From NCBI GenBank assembly GCA_003343805.1, contig QAKM01000064.1:1-12170 (forward strand): a stretch of 12,170 bases of DNA. Reading direction: 5' to 3'. The stretch is from Bacillota bacterium. Its GTDB lineage: Bacteria > Bacillota > Clostridia > Christensenellales > Borkfalkiaceae. This document shows positions 7,318 to 12,170 of this stretch, in pieces (within the stretch, counting starts at the first letter, position 1; each line of letters opens with the position of its first letter). Below the pieces are notes generated by a model. The model searched no databases. It was given only the letters and a program-made list of their open reading frames with translations, and had not been told where the DNA came from. The position numbers and the translations under genes were made by a program.

Positions 7318-8355
7318 ATGCCTGATCTCTCCATAGTTATCCCCGTCTACAACACCGAAGAGGATTACCTGCACTCTTGTTTTGCCTCCATCGAAGCATG
7401 CGCTCGCGTCGGCATCTCCCTGGAAACCATTGTCGTCGATGACGGATCTGACCCCTCTTACGGTGCAGGGCTCTCCGATATTCTTGCAGGATACGATATC
7501 CGAGCAAGCCTCCATCACAAGGTCAATGGCGGGCAGAATTCCGCTCGGGCTCTTGGCGCTTCGCTCGCAACGGGTGAGTATCTTCTTTTCGTGGACTCGG
7601 ATGACCGGCTTGTTCCGGGCGAGCTTGCCCGCGTTGTCGACGTTGCCCTGGACTTGCGTCCTAAGATTCTCTGCTTCAATTACGACAGGGTGGCGCCTGA
7701 CGGCTCACTGCTGTCACATTTCGGTCCCTGGCGGGGCGGGTACCGGAAGAGCGAGTCGCTTTCCGGTTATATACCGGAAAGCGACTCGCTCGTCCGGCAA
7801 TTGTATTGCCGGACGAGCTTTATCGAGTCGGGCATACGCCTTGTCGAGGGGCCGCGAATCGGCGAGGACATGGCTTCGGCTGTCGCCCTCCTACTTGCAA
7901 TAGGCGAGGTCTCTTCAATTGGCGCGACGCCATACCTCTATGTGCAACGGCCTACAAGCGCACTACATGAAGTGCCTGAGGAGAGGGTGCTCGACATCAT
8001 CAAATCGGCCGACGGCATGCTGGCCCAGATAGCACCTGATAAGCGCAAACGCTACGCCGATGAGCTGGAGGCGCTCTGCATCCTCCATGTTCTGTTCTGG
8101 GGAGGAACACGTTCCGCTAAGGTCAGTGAGAATTGCGATACATATAAGCCGGAGTTCTTTAGATGGATGGACGGTAACTTTCCAGCATGGCGGGAAAACC
8201 CGTACATGGGTGAGTTGGCGAGCCGTTGCGGAATGGCTTTCCGCCTTGTCACCAGGGGTCGCTGGCGTGCCTACGTTGTTCTGTTCAAAGCTAAGGGCGT
8301 ATTGAAGCGTCTGTCTGTAAGAAAGGGCGTAATGGGGGGTGCTTCCCATGTCTAG
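7318..8355 (+). CDS. Glycosyltransferase family 2
   Basis: A 345-residue GT-A transferase, the third GT2 enzyme of the cluster. Seen: LSIVIPVYNTEEDYL at 4-18, IVVDDGSD at 38-45, KVNGGQNSARALG, the metal-binding FVDSDD at 91-96, LYCRTSFIESGIRLVEG, and IGEDMA at about 181-186, which matches the GED/ED catalytic-base region. The start at ATG 7318 places the first strand at the usual distance, but no good ribosome site is visible before it. Two abutting perfect inverted repeats (7749-7818) fall in the coding sequence at about residues 144-167, in a loop-like stretch rich in Ser and Glu/Asp (KSESLSG, PESDSL). The 3' end overlaps the flippase start by eight bases, next to a G6 run at 8334-8339. Donor and acceptor unknown. 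Confidence 0.88.
   Translation: MPDLSIVIPVYNTEEDYLHSCFASIEACARVGISLETIVVDDGSDPSYGAGLSDILAGYDIRASLHHKVNGGQNSARALGASLATGEYLLFVDSDDRLVPGELARVVDVALDLRPKILCFNYDRVAPDGSLLSHFGPWRGGYRKSESLSGYIPESDSLVRQLYCRTSFIESGIRLVEGPRIGEDMASAVALLLAIGEVSSIGATPYLYVQRPTSALHEVPEERVLDIIKSADGMLAQIAPDKRKRYADELEALCILHVLFWGGTRSAKVSENCDTYKPEFFRWMDGNFPAWRENPYMGELASRCGMAFRLVTRGRWRAYVVLFKAKGVLKRLSVRKGVMGGASHV
7749..7791. repeat. Perfect inverted repeat with 19-bp arms inside the GT2 gene
   Basis: Arms 7749-7767 and 7773-7791 are exact reverse complements (core GCGAGTCGCTTTCCGGT) around a TATAT loop. No T-run follows. It overlaps the next inverted repeat by four bases, so the two hairpins compete for 7788-7791. Confidence 0.92.
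7788..7818. repeat. Perfect inverted repeat with 14-bp arms inside the GT2 gene
   Basis: GCTCGTCCGGCAAT (7788-7801) and its exact reverse complement (7805-7818) flank a TGT loop. It starts inside the right arm of the 19-bp repeat. Confidence 0.92.
8334..8339 (+). repeat. Run of six G at the GT2/flippase junction
   Basis: Six G lie in the last codons of the GT2 gene. They also form the ribosome site region (GGGGGGTG) eight bases before the flippase ATG at 8348. A length change would alter both the GT2 tail and the flippase spacing. Confidence 0.55.
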
Positions 8356-9919
8356 GCGTATATTCTCGGGTATTTCCAATGCGAGTCCAGCGAAACGGCG
8401 TAAGCAGGGCATCGTCATTTCGTATGCTTACACGCTCGCGCAAATCGTCGTTAACTTTCTCTACATCCCGCTCCTGCTATCTACCATCGGACAGGACGAA
8501 TACGGTCTCTACCAGACCGTCGGCCCCATCATGTCTTACGTCGTGTCCATCAATAGCGTCCTTTCGGCGGGTGTGGGACGCTACTACAGCATGTATAAGG
8601 CCGAGGGCGACGAACGTATGATGGAAAATACGCTTGCCATTGCCAAACGACTTTACTGGGGGCTTTCCGTCCTGGCCGTGCTTGTGGTCGCGGCGATAAT
8701 CCCGGCCTTCAGAGCCGTATATGCCGGGTCCTTCGCTCCCGAACAGGTGAATGAGTGTTGCGTGATGCTTTGCGTCCTCGCGGTAAACACGGTCGTTACC
8801 TTCAACAACACCATCAATATCGCCGCCATCAACTCCAACGAACGCTTCGTCTTCCTCAAGGGTTCGCAGATTTTGACCTTAATCGCGCAGCCCGTGCTGA
8901 TTCTTGTTCTCGGTCAGGTATTTCCAAATGCGCTCGTCATCACCGTCGTCATCCTTGCCATGAACATCCTCTGCGCGGCCATGCAGCGCGTGTTCGCTCA
9001 GGGATTCCTCCATGTGAGCTACAGGTACCATGGTTGGGACAAACGGCTCGTAAGGGGTCTTTTGGGCTTCTCTGTTGCCGTTGTCATGGTGACGGTTGCC
9101 GACCAGGTCTTCTGGTCTTCGAGCAAGCTCATCGTGGCATATTTCTATGGTTCTGCCCCGGTTGCCGTCTACGCCGTAGGTGCGCAGGTATACAGCGCCT
9201 ACATGCAGGCTGGCATTGCTGTGGCCGGCGTTTTCTTCCAACGTGTTTCGGAGCTCTACCACCGTGACCGCGACAATGCAGCCATCTCGGTCCTTTTCGC
9301 CAAGGTCGGTCGCATCACGTTCTTGGTATGCTCGATCATCCTCGGCGGCTTTATCGTACTCGGCCCTGACTTCATCGTGCTTTGGGCGGGTGACGCATAC
9401 AGGGAGGCTTTTTGGATTGCCCTTGCCGTCATGCTGCCCCTCACCGTTGACCTTACTCAGAACCTTGGGTTAACGATTCTGCAGGTCGAGAACAAGTATT
9501 ACTTCAGGGGCATCATATATCTTGCCCTCTCTGTGGTGAACATCGCCGGATCCATCCTGCTCGCGCCGAGGCTCGGCATCGTTGCGGTAGCGGTTTGCAG
9601 CGGCGTGTGTATGTTTGTAGGCAATGGGTTGGTCATGAATTGGTATTACGCAAAGCGCGCCGGGTTGGACATCGCCATGTTTTGGCGCGAGATCGCCGCA
9701 TTGGCGGTTCCATGGGCTGCTGGCACTGCAGTTTCGGGAGCGGCGTACTGGCTTTTTCCAATGGGTCACGGCACCGTTTGGCTTTTCTTGCTTGGGGGCA
9801 CGGTGTACCTCGTCTTGCTTGCGTTCTTCGTTGGCAAGTGGGGCCTCAACGGCTACGAACGGGGTATCGTGCGCGGATTTGCGGCTAAGGTACCAGGGTT
9901 GCGAGGATTTGCGAAATGA
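8348..9919 (+). CDS. Wzx-type oligosaccharide flippase (MATE/PST exporter)
   Basis: A 523-residue integral membrane protein with about 12-14 hydrophobic segments spread over its full length, as expected for lipid-linked oligosaccharide flippases. The N-terminus shows a short basic cytoplasmic stretch (AKRRKQGIVISYAYTLAQIVVNFLYIPLLL) followed by GQDEYGLYQTVGPIMSYV and LSAGVGRYYSMYKAEGDE, a typical Wzx opening. It should move the undecaprenyl-linked repeat unit across the membrane before polymerisation by the EpsG-like protein. ATG 8348 is chosen for the GGGGGGTG eight bases upstream; a GTG at 8339 would add three residues. It overlaps the preceding GT2 gene by eight bases, indicating coupled translation. 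It appears to be the last gene of the operon, with a candidate terminator at 10043-10081. Confidence 0.92.
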   Translation: MSRRIFSGISNASPAKRRKQGIVISYAYTLAQIVVNFLYIPLLLSTIGQDEYGLYQTVGPIMSYVVSINSVLSAGVGRYYSMYKAEGDERMMENTLAIAKRLYWGLSVLAVLVVAAIIPAFRAVYAGSFAPEQVNECCVMLCVLAVNTVVTFNNTINIAAINSNERFVFLKGSQILTLIAQPVLILVLGQVFPNALVITVVILAMNILCAAMQRVFAQGFLHVSYRYHGWDKRLVRGLLGFSVAVVMVTVADQVFWSSSKLIVAYFYGSAPVAVYAVGAQVYSAYMQAGIAVAGVFFQRVSELYHRDRDNAAISVLFAKVGRITFLVCSIILGGFIVLGPDFIVLWAGDAYREAFWIALAVMLPLTVDLTQNLGLTILQVENKYYFRGIIYLALSVVNIAGSILLAPRLGIVAVAVCSGVCMFVGNGLVMNWYYAKRAGLDIAMFWREIAALAVPWAAGTAVSGAAYWLFPMGHGTVWLFLLGGTVYLVLLAFFVGKWGLNGYERGIVRGFAAKVPGLRGFAK

Positions 9920-10042
9920 GACGCTAGCCTTTGTTTTCAATTCTGTTCGTGGAATATGTCTAGAGGTAATCTGCGGGGCGCCATCTCTCCTGTGGCCATC
10001 TGCGGAAATGCAGACGTTAACTTTTTCGCACCTTGAACAATC

Positions 10043-10081
10043 AGCGGGGCGGAGGTGGGTAACCATCCCCGCTCTTTCTGT
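10043..10081 (+). terminator. Candidate Rho-independent terminator after the polysaccharide operon
   Basis: AGCGGGG (10043-10049) pairs with CCCCGCT (10067-10073) around a 17-base loop and is followed by CTTTCTGT. The stem is short and the tail is interrupted, so it is moderate at best. The rest of 9920-10138 holds no recognisable gene. Confidence 0.4.
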
Positions 10082-10138
10082 CAGGGGCTGTAATTAATCG
10101 TTCAAGCTCGATTCTGCCGTCTGTGGTAAAACGGCATC

Positions 10139-11212
10139 GTGCGCACGGTGCGCCTGGATATCGCGCCTTTCGATGGCGTGGGGAATGAGCGGGCGCACTT
10201 GGAGGGGGATCGTCTTTCTCCGTACCATTTGGGCTGCGCGGTCGCTTGCTCGATTGTTCCGCTCGTCTCGGGCTTGCTCGGGAGGAATGGCGTCTCCACG
10301 CTCGTCGCGATGATATTCTGCTTCGAGATTGCTGCGCATGTCGAGGGCACGCCGACCGGGGTGCTGAGGCTTTTCGACAAGTTCAAATGCGTTGCCATCC
10401 ACGCGGTCGCCGTGGCGGCGCTGAAGCTCGTCCTCGTTGCGGCGGTGTTCTGCGTGGTTGGCCCGAACGTCGTCGCGATTGCGTGTGTCTATTGCGCGGC
10501 GGACATCATCAAGAGCGTGTCGCTGTTCGCCATCGCCCTCTTCGTCGTCGGCAAGCGTGTCGGTCTGAGAGGCATGGTCACCGCAAGGAGGCGCGACTTC
10601 CCCGAGGGCTTCTTCTCTTTCACGATGTGGTCGAACCTGGTCGCGACCGCCGATGCTCCCATCCAATACTTTGACGTGTTCTTCCTGTCCATGCTTTCTA
10701 GCGAAGTTGTTGGGGTGTTCAAGTTCTTCAAACAGCTCCTTTCGGCTTTCACTCTGCTCTCGACGCCGGTGCAGCAGGCAATCATGCCTCAGCTCGCGGA
10801 ACTGATAGCCAAGGGGCAGGACGACCGGGCTTACGCCGTAGTTGAAAAGATTGAGCGAACGGTTTTCAAAGTCGTCGCGCCCTGCGCGACTTTGGCGATC
10901 ATCGCGGTTCCGTCCGCCCTCTCGTTTTTCATGGACCCCGTCTATGGTGGCTACTGGTATTTGTTCGTCGGCCTCGCGGCGCTGACCGTCGTCAACATAA
11001 TCTTTTCGGCGCTGCACCCGTGCTTCACAGCCTACGGGCTGTCGAAGGAGTGTGCGGGGATAACGCTTCTTGCCAACGTAATCTACCTTGTTGCCTGCTG
11101 CCTTCTTTTGGGTGTTATGGGCATTATGGCGATTCTGTTGGCTATGGGAGTCCAGTATGGGTTGACGATCGGCCTTAAATCCTTGTTTATCAAGAAGGTC
11201 GTTCTTGCCTAA
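10139..11212 (+). CDS. Second Wzx-like flippase, N-terminally truncated (probable remnant)
   Basis: The 357-residue frame encodes the middle and end of an oligosaccharide flippase: EGTPTGVLRLFDKFK at about residues 68-82, a motif of one Wzx-like subfamily, then many hydrophobic segments (VAVAALKLVLVAAVFCVVG, VSLFAIALFVVG) and a normal C-terminus. Full members usually have two more membrane helices and about 80-100 further residues before this motif. Here the GTG at 10139 has no ribosome site, is preceded by an in-frame TAA at 10127-10129, and its first 30 residues are not membrane-like. The missing part is not found in any + frame of 9920-10138. It is therefore probably a 5'-deleted gene from an older or recombined cluster. 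It differs from the complete flippase at 8348. It could still be translated, but a working transporter is doubtful. Confidence 0.72.
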   Translation: MRTVRLDIAPFDGVGNERAHLEGDRLSPYHLGCAVACSIVPLVSGLLGRNGVSTLVAMIFCFEIAAHVEGTPTGVLRLFDKFKCVAIHAVAVAALKLVLVAAVFCVVGPNVVAIACVYCAADIIKSVSLFAIALFVVGKRVGLRGMVTARRRDFPEGFFSFTMWSNLVATADAPIQYFDVFFLSMLSSEVVGVFKFFKQLLSAFTLLSTPVQQAIMPQLAELIAKGQDDRAYAVVEKIERTVFKVVAPCATLAIIAVPSALSFFMDPVYGGYWYLFVGLAALTVVNIIFSALHPCFTAYGLSKECAGITLLANVIYLVACCLLLGVMGIMAILLAMGVQYGLTIGLKSLFIKKVVLA

Positions 11213-11249
11213 ATCTGTGACCCGTCAATAAGAGCCGCGTTTCACCTCG

Positions 11250-11284
11250 AAGGCTCGGCGCATCTTGTATGCGCTGAGCCTTTT
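11250..11284. terminator. Strong terminator between convergent genes, usable in both directions
   Basis: A 14-pair stem (AAGGCTCGGCGCAT with ATGCGCTGAGCCTT, one G-T pair) closes a CTTGT loop and is followed by TTTT on the + strand; on the - strand the arm is followed by only TT. It lies 38 bases after the truncated flippase and directly after the RICIN gene's stop, so it probably ends both transcripts. Confidence 0.85.
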
Positions 11285-12170
11285 CTAACGGTTTTCGAGC
11301 ACCCACTTCTGCGCTGTTGTGCCGTTCGCTCGGTACAGCTGGACGTTGGTCCCCGGGGCGGACTCGCCGCCCGCGGCATCGAGCACGCACGAGGGGTTCT
11401 TCGCCGAGGCAATCGTCACAGTGCCGTCCCCGTTGTCGGCGATCGTCCAGCGCTGGGCGGCCGTCCCGTTACGTGTGAATTGCTGGACGTTGCCCCCGGG
11501 TCGGGCCGAGCCGCCCTGGACGTCGAGCGCCAGCCCCGATTTCGCGTTGGTTATCTCGTAAGCCCCGGCCTCCGCGTCGTACCAGAAGCGGAGCACCTGG
11601 GCGGAGGTCCCGTTCGTCGACCAGAGCTGGACGTTCGCGCCGGGTTCGAGCGAGCCTGATGCCACGTCGAGCGAGGCATCGCCGGACAGGGCGCTTTTGA
11701 CGGTGAAGTAGCCGTCGAATTCGTTCTCGGATTTTGATGAGACGAGCACCCACTTCTGCGCTGTTGTGCCGTTCGCTCGGTACAGCTGGACGTTGGTCCC
11801 CGGGGCGGACTCGCCGCCCGCGGCATCGAGCACGCACGAGGGGTTCTTCGCCGAGGCAATCGTCACAGTGCCGTCCCCGTTGTCGGCGATCGTCCAGCGC
11901 TGGGCGGCCGTCCCGTTACGTGTGAATTGCTGGACGTTGCCCCCGGGTCGGGCCGAGCCGCCCTGGACGTCGAGCGCCAGCCCCGATTTCGCGTTGGTTA
12001 TCTCGTAAGCCCCGGCCTCCGCGTCGTACCAGAAGCGGAGCACCTGGGCGGAGGTCCCGTTCGTCGACCAGAGCTGGACGTTCGCGCCGGGTTCGAGCGA
12101 GCCTGATGCCACGTCGAGCGAGGCATCGCCGGACAGGGCGCTTTTGACGGTGAAGTAGCCGTCGAATTCG
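11285..12170 (-). CDS. RICIN-type beta-trefoil lectin repeat protein, C-terminal part (runs off the right edge)
   Basis: The frame is open from the right edge to the TAG at 11285-11287; the true start lies beyond the window. It encodes two identical modules of 149 residues. Each module has three subrepeats, as in a beta-trefoil: SGDASLDVASGSLEPGANVQ, then SGLALDVQGGSARPGGNVQQ, then NPSCVLDAAGGESAPGTNVQ. Each ends in a QxW-like motif (QVLRFW, QRW, QKW) after a TNGTSA/RNGTAA/ANGTTA turn. Such modules bind carbohydrate and are common at the ends of secreted or wall-bound enzymes of Coriobacteriia. The protein is presumably extracellular, but the signal peptide and any catalytic domain are outside the window. 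The linker between modules is VSSKSENEFDG; the C-terminus is …WVLENR with no sorting motif. It faces the polysaccharide cluster and is probably not part of its operon. Confidence 0.88.
   Translation of the reverse strand, partial: EFDGYFTVKSALSGDASLDVASGSLEPGANVQLWSTNGTSAQVLRFWYDAEAGAYEITNAKSGLALDVQGGSARPGGNVQQFTRNGTAAQRWTIADNGDGTVTIASAKNPSCVLDAAGGESAPGTNVQLYRANGTTAQKWVLVSSKSENEFDGYFTVKSALSGDASLDVASGSLEPGANVQLWSTNGTSAQVLRFWYDAEAGAYEITNAKSGLALDVQGGSARPGGNVQQFTRNGTAAQRWTIADNGDGTVTIASAKNPSCVLDAAGGESAPGTNVQLYRANGTTAQKWVLENR
11296..12170. repeat. Exact tandem repeat, 447-bp period, two copies seen
   Basis: Positions 11296-11723 and 11743-12170 look identical over all 428 bases compared by eye, including third codon positions, and are separated by 19 bases. 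The second copy meets the window edge, so more copies may follow. Each unit equals one whole lectin module. Confidence 0.93.

Noticed and set aside
10094..11017. A 307-codon open frame on the - strand opposite the second flippase.
   Set aside because: Its product is full of Arg, Asp, Glu and His with no domain pattern. The + strand encodes a clear membrane protein, so this is an antisense shadow in GC-rich DNA.
12112..12170. A GTG at 12112 as the start of the lectin protein.
   Set aside because: The same frame stays open with the repeat's own sequence up to the window edge, and the GTG codes for an internal valine of the module.
1..12170. CRISPR arrays, tRNA or rRNA genes, transposases or attachment sites.
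   Set aside because: None was seen; the only direct repeat is the lectin module duplication, which is coding.

Overview
The window holds most of a surface polysaccharide (capsule/exopolysaccharide) biosynthesis locus, read left to right on the + strand. It is followed by a convergent gene for a repeat-rich lectin-domain protein on the - strand. The DNA is GC-rich. The organism is inferred to be a Gram-positive actinobacterium of the Coriobacteriia type (Collinsella/Olsenella-like). This rests on a LoaP-like NusG paralogue at the head of the cluster, an EpsG-type polymerase, and tandem RICIN beta-trefoil modules typical of cell-surface proteins of that class. It is a judgement from family knowledge, not from a search.

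Layout. Positions 1-431 are the tail of a NusG/LoaP-like antitermination gene that carries a one-base frameshift. A tightly packed run of nine genes follows, from 514 to 9919: a membrane phosphoglycosyl transferase (514), two GT2 glycosyltransferases (1332, 2224), a GT4 glycosyltransferase (3316), an EpsG-like polymerase (4514), a GT32-like sugar transferase (5638), a GT8 glycosyltransferase broken at a run of seven G (6437), a third GT2 enzyme (7318) and a Wzx-type flippase (8348). Three junctions overlap by 4-8 bases, which indicates translational coupling. A candidate terminator lies at 10043-10081. A second flippase gene that lacks its N-terminus (10139-11212) follows, then a strong two-way terminator (11250-11284). 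Last comes the 3' part of a RICIN-repeat protein on the - strand, which runs off the right edge.

Together the genes describe a Wzx/Wzy-like pathway. The phosphoglycosyl transferase loads the first sugar phosphate on undecaprenyl phosphate. Up to five or six further transferases build the repeat unit, Wzx flips it and the EpsG-like protein polymerises it. The LoaP-like factor would let RNA polymerase read through the long operon. Which sugars are used cannot be read from the sequence.

The most interesting signals are not genes. The G7 tract in the GT8 gene looks like a phase-variation switch, since six G would restore the frame. Two abutting perfect inverted repeats (19-bp and 14-bp arms) sit inside the third GT2 gene, and a perfect 10-bp-arm hairpin sits inside the GT32 gene. 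A palindrome resembling the widespread dispersed REP-type repeats sits in the second GT2 gene. The RICIN modules are an exact 447-bp tandem duplication. Together they suggest a locus shaped by slippage, template switching and recombination. The two frameshifts could also be sequence errors, and this cannot be decided here.
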